In this document: positions 1 to 7,377 of the stretch, piece by piece
Numbering within the stretch: the first letter of the stretch is position 1
How the letters are laid out: each line of letters begins with the position of its first letter
NCBI RefSeq assembly: GCF_964253085.1
Contig: NZ_CAXUQH020000001.1
Location: forward strand, 496,001 to 560,000
From: Paenibacillus_E sp964253085
GTDB taxonomy: Bacteria; Bacillota; Bacilli; Paenibacillales; NBRC-103111
DNA: 64,000 nucleotides
Direction of reading: 5' to 3'
The notes under the pieces: generated by a model
Database searches by the model: none
Told to the model about the DNA's origin: nothing
What the model saw: the letters and a program-made list of their open reading frames with translations, nothing else
Made by a program: the position numbers and the translations under genes

Positions 1-47
1 TGGAACAAAAGACATCAACTTCGTATCCGCCAATCGCAGATATTAGT

Positions 48-63
48 CATGCAGCGCTGCATG
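48..63. repeat. 16-bp perfect palindrome
   Basis: CATGCAGCGCTGCATG reads the same on both strands. It lacks a T-run, so it is not a terminator. It could be a protein-binding dyad or the foot of a hairpin; the role is unknown. Confidence 0.5.
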
Positions 64-82
64 CGTGAGTGCCGCCCGCCCG

Positions 83-148
83 CCAAGTAACGCTCCACCT
101 CCAAGTAACACGACTCTTCTAAGTAACACTTTTCCGCCAAGCGATTTT
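83..148 (+). repeat. 18-bp tandem repeat, about 3.5 units
   Basis: The word AAGTAAC recurs at 85, 103 and 121, exactly 18 bp apart. Each unit begins CCAAGTAAC or CTAAGTAAC, and a fourth unit decays to CCAAGCGAT. The 18-bp period is a multiple of three and would read as repeated Pro-Ser-Asn, so it may be the relic of a coding repeat, but no open frame with a start supports expression. Confidence 0.6.
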
Positions 149-186
149 CTCATTCTAGCTACCCGAGGGGGGCGAGTAGTAGCATT

Positions 187-378
187 AAATGGAAAACCTA
201 CAGTTAAACTAATCGATTAGAATCGAAATCACCATTTAAATGGAAAAAATCCAGTTAATTTTTCGTCATTCGTCAATTTCAACGAAGATGTGCAAAATTA
301 GCTGGAGGAAATCCAGTTATTCAAAATAAAAGGCGTTTCTTGCGCAAACTAGCTGTAGTTTTTCCAGTTAATGAAGTA
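187..378. repeat. Interspersed hairpin repeat cluster (copy A)
   Basis: Several units of a degenerate dyad of the form TTAGCTGGA-(n)-TCCAGTTAA lie close together, for example at 299-322 and 347-371. The two arms pair as a 9-bp hairpin. The same family recurs at 5352-5549, 43484-43575, 46636-46835 and 55969-56148 plus 57430-57445, always between genes, so this is a dispersed family rather than a local tandem repeat. Confidence 0.75.
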
Positions 379-422
379 AAAGAGCGTCGGTGGTGGAGTT
401 TCTGTATAAAAGGAGATATCAC

Positions 423-1682
423 CTAGCTCTGCATTGCCGCATGCGTGCCCGCCATATATCCCGTCGAAAAGGCTGCTGTAATGTTATACCCACCCGTATA
501 TCCGTGGATGTCGAGGATTTCGCCGCAGAAGTAGAGACCTTGAACCAGCTTAGATTGCATCGTGCTCGGATCTACTTCTTTGAGCGTGACGCCGCCGCCT
601 GTGACGAAAGCTTCCTCCAAGGATAGCGTCCCTTTGACGATGACGGGGAATGCTTTCATGAGCTTGCACAACTCCAACCATTTCTGCTTCGGAATGTTGT
701 TGTACGTCAGCAGCTCGTCCAGCTCCGACTTCGCAAGCAGAAGAGGAATGAGCCGCTCGGATAGCAGGGATTTGAGCACGTTTTTGATCGCTTTCTTCGC
801 ATCGCTTCTCGCGAGCGCCATGCTCTGATTGTACACCTCGTCGGTGCTTAGATCAGGGAACAAATCCACCGTGACGAGCACTTCCTTGCGCTCGGATTTG
901 TTCAGTTCCTTCACGACGAACTGGCTGCAGCGCAGCGCGATTGGCCCAGAAAGGCCGAAGTGGGTGAACAACATATCACCGCGATGCGCGATGATCGGCT
1001 TCCCCTTCGCGTTCAGCACGCTGAGCGTCACGTCGCGCAAGGACAGTCCTTGCAGCTCGCGGCTGCGAATGAAAGACTCCTTCGAGGTTAACGGAACCTC
1101 GGTCGGAAACAGCGGCGTGATGGTGTGCCCGCCCGCCTCAGCCCACGCATAACCGTCTCCCGTGGAGCCGGTATGCGGCACCGAGCATCCGCCGGAGGCG
1201 ACGATCACAGCGTTGCTGTTTAGCGTCTCTCCGCCATGCAGCTGAACGCCGCTCACGGCGCCGTCAGCGTACAAGACCTTTTTGACCGGACTGTTGGTCC
1301 GGATCTCCACACCCTGGCGCCTCACTTGGCCTATCAACGCGTCGACGACGGTTTTGGCTTTGTCGCTGATGGGAAACATCCGACCATTGTCCTCTTCCTT
1401 GAGATGGATGCCGAGATTTTCAAAGAAAGCAATAATGTCCTTATTCCCAAAATGGGTAAATGCACTATAAAGGAATCGCCCGTTGCCGGGGATATGTTTG
1501 ATCAATTCATCCATCTCTTTGTTGTTCGTCACATTACATCTGCCGCCGCCAGAAATACCGAGCTTACGCCCCAGTTTATCGCCTTTATCGACGAGCAGCA
1601 CCTTTGCGCCGTCCCTGCTTGCGGCAATACTAGCCATGAGGCCAGCAGAACCACCGCCAATTACAATTACATCATATGTCAT
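423..1682 (-). CDS. BaiN/HI0933-family NAD(P)/FAD-dependent oxidoreductase
   Basis: A flavoprotein of 419 aa from the start chosen here, the usual size for the HI0933/BaiN group (annotated as aminoacetone oxidase-like or flavoprotein YtfP). The N-terminus has a Rossmann FAD-binding motif, VIVIGGGSAGLMAS, followed by the family hallmark KLGISGGGRCNVTN. The C-terminus has a second FAD contact, CGEILDIHGYTGGYN. The middle part should form the substrate cap. The start at 1682 puts the Rossmann strand at the N-terminus and has a purine-rich GGCAGGGGC about 10 bp upstream; a longer form from 1721 would add 13 residues and is less likely. The gene stands alone. The family is well defined by sequence, but the physiological substrate is not established. 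Confidence 0.9.
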   Translation of the reverse strand: MTYDVIVIGGGSAGLMASIAASRDGAKVLLVDKGDKLGRKLGISGGGRCNVTNNKEMDELIKHIPGNGRFLYSAFTHFGNKDIIAFFENLGIHLKEEDNGRMFPISDKAKTVVDALIGQVRRQGVEIRTNSPVKKVLYADGAVSGVQLHGGETLNSNAVIVASGGCSVPHTGSTGDGYAWAEAGGHTITPLFPTEVPLTSKESFIRSRELQGLSLRDVTLSVLNAKGKPIIAHRGDMLFTHFGLSGPIALRCSQFVVKELNKSERKEVLVTVDLFPDLSTDEVYNQSMALARSDAKKAIKNVLKSLLSERLIPLLLAKSELDELLTYNNIPKQKWLELCKLMKAFPVIVKGTLSLEEAFVTGGGVTLKEVDPSTMQSKLVQGLYFCGEILDIHGYTGGYNITAAFSTGYMAGTHAAMQS

Positions 1683-1761
1683 CCGAATAAAGCCCCTGCC
1701 TCGCGTATTTTGTATCATCATAGCATGTGAAGGGCTTCATATTCAAAAGATACACACAGTA

Positions 1762-1873
1762 CGTGGATAACTTGTTGATAAAATAGCTGTTTTCGTGGAT
1801 AACTGACCTATCGTCTGTGGACAATCGTAGGCGAAATGTGGATAACATGCATTTTTTCCTAATTTCATCCACA
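1762..1873 (-). promoter_or_regulatory. Cluster of DnaA-box-like sites
   Basis: Four 9-mers close to the bacterial DnaA box TTATNCACA lie on the minus strand within 84 bp: TTATCCACG at 1762-1770, TTATCCACG at 1794-1802, TTGTCCACA at 1816-1824 and a perfect TTATCCACA at 1837-1845. A weaker TTCATCCACA lies on the plus strand at 1864-1873. The surrounding sequence is AT-rich. No dnaA or dnaN gene is nearby, so this is not the usual oriC. It could titrate DnaA or place the upstream region of the flavoprotein under DnaA control. Confidence 0.55.
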
Positions 1874-1895
1874 AACGTTCTTCAATACAAATCCT

Positions 1896-2825
1896 TCAGG
1901 TGAAACTATCAACATCCTTCCTACCATGTTTGTCGCTAAAATGATAATGATCTACCTGAAGATCTAGCCATCGATGCCCGAGGGAGGTTTCCCGCCCATA
2001 GTAGTGAATCTCATCTTGCTTGGTAAGCACAATCGCTTCACAAGCGTCACTGCGTTTGGCGAAAAGGGGCAGGCCAGCCTCTAGCCCAAGTGAGCCTAAC
2101 AATCGTGCCCATACATGGCATGCCACGAGATCATGGCCAGCAACTGTGCATTGCAGTACATCGCTGCCGGAGTCACCATCTCTGCGGTCCTCGAGCGGGC
2201 TGTAAGTAGATAACGCACCCTCTGGCATCGCAATCGCTCCTAACTTGGCATTCTCGTTCCATGGATTTTGGATCCCGATCATCCATGGCTCCTGCTCGGC
2301 GCTAGCTGGCCCCCATACGGTTACATCGCCCTGAGATAGCAGGCGTCCACGTGAAATGGATAAGGTTTTCTTGAAATAGTCGGTTAATCGTTTCAGGGAC
2401 CAGCTTTTGTCGAGTCCTTGCAAATGAATAGAGGTATGCTCTGGCAGGGTTACTGATTTGGTTGTAGGATTTACCTTCCAGCCTTGCGCAGCAGAAGCTG
2501 GCATGCGCGTTAGTGTTGTCTTTTCTTTATATAGAAGAGGCGTATATTTACCATCTGTGATGGCTTGATACATCTCAGCAAGGAAGAGCACCTCTAGCAT
2601 GGAGTTGGAGACAAGGCAGCATTCTCCGGCTAATGTATTTAAAAGGTTGATTTCACTGTCAGGGAGACTGTGGCTGAATCGCTTCTCCTCACGCTCGAAC
2701 CACTCGTTGCCGATCTCATGAATCCGCAACTGTTGTTGCTGCTCACCGCAGGGAAGAAGAAGTTCAATAGCTGAGTCCAGCGTTTGAAAATGAAAGGGGA
2801 GGAAGGTGTTTGTTGTCATTGTCAT
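1896..2825 (-). CDS. ApbE-like protein (divergent FAD:protein FMN transferase family)
   Basis: A 309-aa soluble protein without a signal peptide. The layout follows ApbE proteins: an N-terminal arginine/serine segment with SEINLLN (compare SELSRLN), a central QGDVTVWGP where the family has NAGGD(I/V)..G, GIQNP where it has (V/I)GI.DP, and a C-terminal block around HDLVACHVWARLLG where it has ADALATALFVLG. Key family features are changed: the metal-binding Thr of the DALST block is Cys here, and the HIIDPRTG segment is not recognisable. The protein may therefore be a non-catalytic or re-purposed relative. It is transcribed divergently from the response regulator and has that system's promoter architecture, which suggests a role in the same envelope response. 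The start ATG follows AGAGGAATT. Family assignment is moderate; catalytic activity is doubtful. Confidence 0.6.
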   Translation of the reverse strand: MTMTTNTFLPFHFQTLDSAIELLLPCGEQQQQLRIHEIGNEWFEREEKRFSHSLPDSEINLLNTLAGECCLVSNSMLEVLFLAEMYQAITDGKYTPLLYKEKTTLTRMPASAAQGWKVNPTTKSVTLPEHTSIHLQGLDKSWSLKRLTDYFKKTLSISRGRLLSQGDVTVWGPASAEQEPWMIGIQNPWNENAKLGAIAMPEGALSTYSPLEDRRDGDSGSDVLQCTVAGHDLVACHVWARLLGSLGLEAGLPLFAKRSDACEAIVLTKQDEIHYYGRETSLGHRWLDLQVDHYHFSDKHGRKDVDSFT

Positions 2826-2869
2826 CAGGAATTCCTCTTTTCTGTCGAATCCGTACTTAATCTGAGATC

Positions 2870-2923
2870 AGTATATGAGGGATAGCTGAGATTGAATTGA
2901 CCGTTAGCTGAAAGCTAGCTGAA
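2870..2923 (-). promoter_or_regulatory. Phased TTCAG operator and promoter of the ApbE-like gene
   Basis: On the minus strand four pentamers sit at exact 11-bp steps: TTCAG (2923-2919), TTCAG (2912-2908), a weak GTCAA (2901-2897) and CTCAG (2890-2886). The last ends exactly 10 bp before a -10 box TATACT (2875-2870). There is no good -35 box, as expected for an activator-dependent promoter of the OmpR/PhoB type. Confidence 0.75.
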
Positions 2924-2930
2924 GATTTAA

Positions 2931-2987
2931 CTTTCAGCTAGCTTTCAGCCGCTGCTCAGATTGCTTTTAGGCAGGATATGGGATACT
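2931..2987 (+). promoter_or_regulatory. Phased TTCAG operator and promoter of the regulator-kinase operon
   Basis: Four 11-bp units follow each other without a gap: CTTTCAGCTAG, CTTTCAGCCGC, TGCTCAGATTG, CTTTTAGGCAG (2931-2974). A GATACT -10 box (2982-2987) follows 11 bp after the last core. The array is back to back with the minus-strand array of the ApbE-like gene, giving eight units in about 85 bp. This suggests autoregulation by the downstream response regulator. Confidence 0.75.
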
Positions 2988-3034
2988 GATTGTAGAAGTC
3001 GTATATGAATGAAATTCGGGGGAGTCGAGTGCAG

Positions 3035-3718
3035 ATGCGTCAATTAAAAGGGATTAAAATATTACTCGTCGATGACGAGCCACATATCTTAGAATTTCTA
3101 GAGCTAGGTCTAACGAACGAAGGCTTCGAAGTGATGACGGCACAGGATGGCATCAGTGCGATCACAGCTTGTAATAAATTTCAGCCGCATATCGCGATTC
3201 TGGATGTCATGATGCCAGGCATGGATGGTTTCGAGGTGTGTCGCATGATCAAGAAGACGGACAATGTCGCGGTCATTATGCTAACTGCCAAAGATGAAAT
3301 CGATGATCGGGTGAAGGGGCTCACGCTCGGAGCCGATGATTACATGATCAAACCGTTTAGCTTTGAGGAGTTGCTGGCGCGGATCTACGCGCGGATTCGA
3401 AACCATTTTCCAAACTTGTTCGGGGAAGTCGTTATTGGACCGCTTCGCATGGACGATCGCCGCAAAGAAATTAGTATGTATGACCGAATCTTAGAACTAT
3501 CGCCAACGGAATACGAATTGCTGAAATTTATGGCGATCAATCACGGCCTCGTGCTGAGTAAGACGATGATTCTGGATAAAGTATGGGGCTATGATTTTGG
3601 CGGCGAAGAAAATATTGTGGAAGTGTACATACGTTCCTTGCGTGACAAGTTAGGGGATAAGGAGCACAAGCTGATTCGCACCATTCGCGGCGCGGGGTAT
3701 CGGATGGATTTGACATGA
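3035..3718 (+). CDS. OmpR/PhoB-family response regulator
   Basis: A 227-aa two-domain regulator. The N-terminal receiver domain has the acidic pair D13-D14, the phospho-acceptor D57 in ILDVMMPG, and a conserved Lys in the IKPFSFEEL segment. The C-terminal winged helix carries LSPTEYELLKFM and ends with the family motif IRTIRGAGYRM. The start at 3035 is preferred over an in-frame ATG at 3005 because GGGGGAG lies 10 bp upstream, while 3005 has no ribosome site and sits too near the predicted -10 box. The stop overlaps the kinase start (ATGA). It is the natural candidate to bind the 11-bp phased TTCAG arrays at four local promoters, as OmpR-family proteins bind direct repeats of this spacing. 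That binding is inferred. Confidence 0.93.
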   Translation: MRQLKGIKILLVDDEPHILEFLELGLTNEGFEVMTAQDGISAITACNKFQPHIAILDVMMPGMDGFEVCRMIKKTDNVAVIMLTAKDEIDDRVKGLTLGADDYMIKPFSFEELLARIYARIRNHFPNLFGEVVIGPLRMDDRRKEISMYDRILELSPTEYELLKFMAINHGLVLSKTMILDKVWGYDFGGEENIVEVYIRSLRDKLGDKEHKLIRTIRGAGYRMDLT

Positions 3719-5229
3719 AGACGCGCGGTTGGTTAGCTGCTGTCTTGGAGACGAGATCCTTAAAGTTTCAAATTTTATCTCGCACCTTATTGGTCATGTC
3801 TGCACTATTGCTGTTAATCGGCGTGTTTCAATATGTATTCATGCAGCAGTTTATGTTTCAAAATAAAGCAGAGACGATCCGCAATCAGCTTGCAGCGCTG
3901 CCGCCTAACGTGTGGCTTCGGGCTGAGCTAGGGGGAGATAAGAGTACGAGTCCATTTCTGCCTAGGCAGGATTTCACGCGAAACAATCGGCAGGATAATG
4001 TCGGCGAAGGTCCACGGATTTTCGTACCGGATCTAACGATTGCGCTTATTGATGACAAGGGGACCTATAAACTCGTTTCCTCCCAAGATGAACAGTCGAC
4101 GTTGGAGTTAGGCAAGGAAGAATATGTGAGAATCCTGCAAAAGCGAACAAAGAAGCAGGAACACCTGATTATGAAAGACAGCAAAGGAAATGAGCAATTA
4201 ATTGTGTTTCATCAAATCGGGGGAGGGGAACCGGATCATTCCCGCGGCTATCAGGGGCTCATTCAAGCAAGCACAAGCACAGCGCCGATTAAGGATGTTC
4301 TCCTAAGGCAGCTGCTCACGTTCCTATTTCTATCAATGCTGGCGATGGTCATTGGATTGTTAGGCTTCCTGCCTGTGCTGCGGCGGACGCTTGTGCCGCT
4401 GTCTAATTTGGTAGATACGGTGAAAAGTATTGATTCGGGTAACTTGAATGAACGCTTTCCTGACCATCAAGGGCAGGCTGAGATGGATCGCTTGGCGACT
4501 TCCTTCAATAGCATGCTAGAGCGGTTGGAATTTTCATTTGAAGCGGAAAAGGAAGCGAAGGAGCAGATGCGTCGTTTTGCCGCTGATGCCTCGCATGAAC
4601 TTCGCACGCCACTGACCTCCATTCATGGCTTCCTGGAGGTACTGCTGCGCGGGGCCTATCAACAGCCTGAACCGCTGTTGAAAGCTTTGAAAAGCATGCA
4701 CGGTGAATCCATCCGCATTAATAAATTAGTTGAGGACCTACTGCTGTTGGCTCGGTTGGACCGAACGCCGTCTTTCCATAAGACGGAGGTAGCCATGGAC
4801 GATGTGCTTCATGAAATGGAGCACCAGCTGCGTCTGCTCGCAGGTGAGCGGTCGGTCACCTTCCTCTTGGAGCCGGAGACGCAGTGCCATTGCGACCCGG
4901 ATAAAATCAAGCAGGTCATTCTCAACCTGTTCCATAACGCGGTCCAGCATACACATTCGGAGACAGGTGAGGTAAGAGTCTCACTTATGAAAACGGACGC
5001 AGGCGCTGAGATCGCTGTACGCGATAATGGTCCTGGGATTGCGCCGGAGCATATCGCGCATTTGTTTGATCGGTTTTACCGCATCGACTCCTCGCGGGCA
5101 AGACGCAGCGGCGGAGCGGGCTTAGGCCTTTCAATTACTCGCTCCATCGTGGAGCTGCATGGCGGAACCATCCATGTGGAGAGTAGCGTTGGTGAGGGTA
5201 GCGCATTTATCGTGCGGTTGCCGCGATAG
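3715..5229 (+). CDS. Sensor histidine kinase (HAMP, HisKA, HATPase)
   Basis: A 504-aa membrane kinase, partner of the preceding regulator with a 4-bp overlap. One membrane helix lies near residues 22-44 and a second near 198-222, enclosing an extracellular domain of about 150 residues. A HAMP linker follows, then the dimerisation and phosphotransfer domain with SHELRTPLTS (His294), then the ATPase domain with its N box (NLFHNAVQH), DNGPGIAPEH and GGAGLGLSI. The extracellular domain matches nothing I recognise, so the signal is unknown. The genes around it suggest envelope or antimicrobial stress. A hairpin terminator follows 15 bp after the stop. Confidence 0.93.
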   Translation: MKTRGWLAAVLETRSLKFQILSRTLLVMSALLLLIGVFQYVFMQQFMFQNKAETIRNQLAALPPNVWLRAELGGDKSTSPFLPRQDFTRNNRQDNVGEGPRIFVPDLTIALIDDKGTYKLVSSQDEQSTLELGKEEYVRILQKRTKKQEHLIMKDSKGNEQLIVFHQIGGGEPDHSRGYQGLIQASTSTAPIKDVLLRQLLTFLFLSMLAMVIGLLGFLPVLRRTLVPLSNLVDTVKSIDSGNLNERFPDHQGQAEMDRLATSFNSMLERLEFSFEAEKEAKEQMRRFAADASHELRTPLTSIHGFLEVLLRGAYQQPEPLLKALKSMHGESIRINKLVEDLLLLARLDRTPSFHKTEVAMDDVLHEMEHQLRLLAGERSVTFLLEPETQCHCDPDKIKQVILNLFHNAVQHTHSETGEVRVSLMKTDAGAEIAVRDNGPGIAPEHIAHLFDRFYRIDSSRARRSGGAGLGLSITRSIVELHGGTIHVESSVGEGSAFIVRLPR

Positions 5230-5243
5230 GTAGGAAGAGAAGA

Positions 5244-5271
5244 AGCTGACGCTGAGGCGTTGGCTTTTTTT
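5244..5271 (+). terminator. Rho-independent terminator after the kinase
   Basis: AGCTGACGC pairs with GCGTTGGCT (G-U pairs included) around a TGAG loop and is followed by a run of T. It closes the regulator-kinase operon. Confidence 0.8.
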
Positions 5272-5733
5272 GGTGTGTGTTGTAGAGAGCAGGGATGTAG
5301 ATGGACAAAAGTAGGGGCATAGCAGGATTCATGCCGAGTATACAGCCTCAGCGGCGGAAATAGCTGGATTTCATACAGTTAATTTGGATGGAAATCTTGC
5401 TTTTGAGCAAATAGATGGATTTCATGTAGCTAAATTCAGCCGAAGTGGCCGATTTTACTGAAATCGTAAGAAATAGATGGAGGAAATCCAGTTAAACGTT
5501 GAGATCAGGGGGGAATGCGGGAATTAACTGTATTTTTTACAGTTAATGGTCGTGGGGGGAAGGAAATCATCCCAACGGACACGGCACCAGCACCCTCAAC
5601 GACAACAGACTAGCTACTTAACCCCTCGCCCCCATCGACAGAGTCTCCCAGCATAACCAGTTATCGGCCTCCAACCATAGACTAGCTACTCTCACCCATC
5701 CTTCCCCAACAGCCTCCCCTCACGCATGAACAC
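5272..5733. other. Intergenic region with repeats
   Basis: Apart from the interspersed repeats at 5352-5549, I see no gene or recognisable RNA. Short open frames here lack ribosome sites and look like chance. Confidence 0.5.
5352..5549. repeat. Interspersed hairpin repeat cluster (copy B)
   Basis: At least four units of the family occur: ATAGCTGGATTTCATACAGT, an ATAGATGGATTTCATGTAGC unit, ATAGATGGAGGAAATCCAGT, and TTAACTG..CAGTTAA. Each unit is a short imperfect dyad whose arms contain TAG(A/C)TGGA or its complement. Confidence 0.75.
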
Positions 5734-5764
5734 CAAAAAGGCCAATCGTCGAACGGTTGGCCTT
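5734..5764 (-). terminator. Terminator of the DoxX-like gene
   Basis: On the minus strand an 11-bp stem (5763-5753 with 5749-5739, one mismatch) and a 3-base loop are followed by TTTTT. It lies just after the stop of the DoxX-like gene. Confidence 0.85.
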
Positions 5765-5776
5765 TGGCATCAACGG

Positions 5777-6163
5777 CTAAGAGACAAGTTTGCGGCTGCG
5801 CGGGCGAAGTGCCCATGAAGCCATGACGAGCGCTAGAAACACAAGTGGTTGAGCAGCGAGAGCTAGGCTGTCGCCATTCAAAATGTGCGATGCTGCAGCT
5901 CCCGTAAGCTCGAAGAAAAAGCCTGCGTATGCCCACTCCTTCAGTCGTGGAAAACGTGGGATAAGGATTGCGATGACGGCCATCAGCTTCCAGAAGCCCA
6001 GGATGGTTAAGATATACTCGGGATATCCGAGCCCGGTTAATGTAGCGATTTGCTGCTCACCATGGGTAAGGAAGAAGAATCCGCCGATGACGAAACTTGC
6101 AGGTCCTAGGATGGTGGTTACCCAGTAAGCGATTAGTTTATTACGCTCTTTACGATAAGACAT
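5777..6163 (-). CDS. DoxX-like membrane protein
   Basis: A 128-aa membrane protein with four predicted helices (roughly residues 10-30, 47-67, 75-93 and 99-118). The spacing of helices and the motif ELTGAAASHIL match the small DoxX-like family in the Bacillota. These proteins have no well-defined biochemical role; some are linked to redox or sulfur metabolism. A TAGAAT -10 box with a weak TTCGCT -35 lies upstream on the minus strand, and GGGGGATG precedes the start. The gene is divergent from the secreted Gly-rich protein, but the phased operator between them faces only that gene. Confidence 0.75.
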   Translation of the reverse strand: MSYRKERNKLIAYWVTTILGPASFVIGGFFFLTHGEQQIATLTGLGYPEYILTILGFWKLMAVIAILIPRFPRLKEWAYAGFFFELTGAAASHILNGDSLALAAQPLVFLALVMASWALRPRSRKLVS

Positions 6164-6274
6164 TAGACAGCATCCCCCTATTTCGGAATTGTGCTCATAT
6201 AATCCTTATTCTACCATAAAATAAGCGAAAGCGAACACCAGTACGTAAAATTTCCATTCAATACTTTCCATGCC

Positions 6275-6353
6275 ACTTTCAGCCAATGCTCAGATAGTTC
6301 TCAACCAACCTTCAGTTTACGCTCAGATGGGTTTCAGGTAAGGGGTCTATACT
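6275..6353 (+). promoter_or_regulatory. Phased TTCAG operator and promoter of the Gly-rich protein gene
   Basis: Six consecutive 11-bp units run without a gap from 6275 to 6340: ACTTTCAGCCA, ATGCTCAGATA, GTTCTCAACCA, ACCTTCAGTTT, ACGCTCAGATG, GGTTTCAGGTA. The last core ends exactly 10 bp before a TATACT -10 box (6348-6353). The order of strong and weak units matches the array at 7378. Confidence 0.85.
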
Positions 6354-6408
6354 TGGTTTTGTAAGGGAAACACAAAACACAAATCCAAAGATGAGGTGGA
6401 ATTCAATT

Positions 6409-7221
6409 ATGAAAAAAATCAGCAAAAAAATTCTCGCAGGTTCACTAGTAGCATCTTTTGTCATCGGAGTTGGCTTAGTAGGAGCCCTACATAATGAAGC
6501 GTTCGCAGATACAGTAGTAGGCAATTCAACGAGTACAGCAGCTCCCGCAGCAGGACAGGGCGGCAAAGGCTTTAACGATAAAGGTCGTGGACAAATGGGA
6601 GATCGAGGTGGCTTCCGTGGCGGCAATGTGATCAAAGAAACAGCAACGATTCTAGGTGTTGAAGAAAGTGTTGTGCAGGAAGCACTTAAAGCAGATAAAA
6701 CATTAGCTGCTTTTGCTCTTGAAAAAGGACTATCGAAGGAAGATTACTTATCTAAGCTGGTTGCAGCCGAGACAGCTGCGATTACAGCTGATGTCACAGC
6801 TGGGAAGCTGACACAAGAGAAGGCAGATGAGAGGATTAAAGGCCTGAGCGACCAATTAACGAAGCAAATTGATGGCACTGGCTTCAAGGGCGGTTTCCCA
6901 GGCGGCGGTAAAGGCGGTCCAGGAGGTTTCGGTGGCGGACATTTCGGCAATCCGGAAGTCATCACGACTATTCTGGGTCTTACACAAGATGAGTTGAGAA
7001 CAGAACTAGAATCAGGCAAATCCCTCGTGGATATCGCAACAGCGAAAGGGATTAGCGAAGATGATTTAATCAGCAAAATTAAAGACGGCATGACGGATTC
7101 TATCAAGAAGGCTGTAGAGGAAAAAGGTACTGCTCAGCAGCGTCCTGAGGGTGGTAAAGGTCGTCCGGGTCGCAACGCATCCACACAATCAACAACACCA
7201 GCCCCGACAGCTGCCAACTAA
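6409..7221 (+). CDS. Secreted Gly-rich two-repeat helical protein
   Basis: A 270-aa exported protein of unknown function. A signal peptide spans about residues 1-28 (positive start, hydrophobic core, likely cut after AFA). Two related helical modules follow, near residues 68-140 and 182-235. Both have a core like (T/A)ILG(L/V)...E.(L/V)...L...K(S/T)L...A..KG(I/L)S..D, and the first adds a GKLTQEKAD hairpin. Between them and near the N-terminus are Gly-rich linkers such as FPGGGKGGPGGFGGG. The start at 6409 has AGGTGG 9 bp upstream. Such modules appear in small secreted Bacillota proteins of the YckD/DUF2680 kind, but I cannot name a function. Its promoter is a twin of that of the exporter operon, so the two are probably co-induced. 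Confidence 0.75.
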   Translation: MKKISKKILAGSLVASFVIGVGLVGALHNEAFADTVVGNSTSTAAPAAGQGGKGFNDKGRGQMGDRGGFRGGNVIKETATILGVEESVVQEALKADKTLAAFALEKGLSKEDYLSKLVAAETAAITADVTAGKLTQEKADERIKGLSDQLTKQIDGTGFKGGFPGGGKGGPGGFGGGHFGNPEVITTILGLTQDELRTELESGKSLVDIATAKGISEDDLISKIKDGMTDSIKKAVEEKGTAQQRPEGGKGRPGRNASTQSTTPAPTAAN

Positions 7222-7235
7222 GGGGATGTAATAGG

Positions 7236-7263
7236 AAGCTGCTCACCATGTGAGCGGCTTTTT
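7236..7263 (+). terminator. Terminator of the Gly-rich protein gene
   Basis: AAGCTGCTCAC pairs with GTGAGCGGCTT around a 3-base loop, followed by TTT. It separates this gene from the exporter operon, which has its own promoter. Confidence 0.85.
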
Positions 7264-7377
7264 GTGCTTGAGGTGGCAGTTATATGGGAATTTTACTGGG
7301 CGGGGAGCTCTTAGAGTAGCTAAGTGAGGAAATGTGCCGAGCGTAACAACAGCTGAGGCGGCACGGAACTTGTCCCC

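Larger units (their letters stand above)
1..422. other. Intergenic region at left edge
   Basis: I find no supported gene here. The first bases could be the tail of a truncated gene, but all three forward frames stop within about 90 bp and none is recognisable. The stretch holds a 16-bp perfect palindrome (48-63), an 18-bp tandem repeat (83-148) and a cluster of the interspersed hairpin repeat (187-378). A short open frame over 390-626 overlaps the flavoprotein gene antisense and is not credible. Confidence 0.5.

Noticed and set aside
83..148. CRISPR array
   Set aside because: Units are 18 bp and contiguous, with no spacers of regular length and no cas genes.
1236..1730. Plus-strand open frame of 164 codons
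   Set aside because: It is antisense to the flavoprotein gene and encodes nothing recognisable.
1762..1873. Chromosomal replication origin
   Set aside because: DnaA boxes are present, but no dnaA, dnaN, rnpA/rpmH or gyr genes are in the window and no clear DNA-unwinding element is seen. I keep it only as a DnaA-box cluster.
3005..3034. Upstream start of the OmpR-type regulator at 3005
   Set aside because: It has no ribosome site and lies only about 18 bp after the predicted -10 box, while 3035 has GGGGGAG at a good distance.
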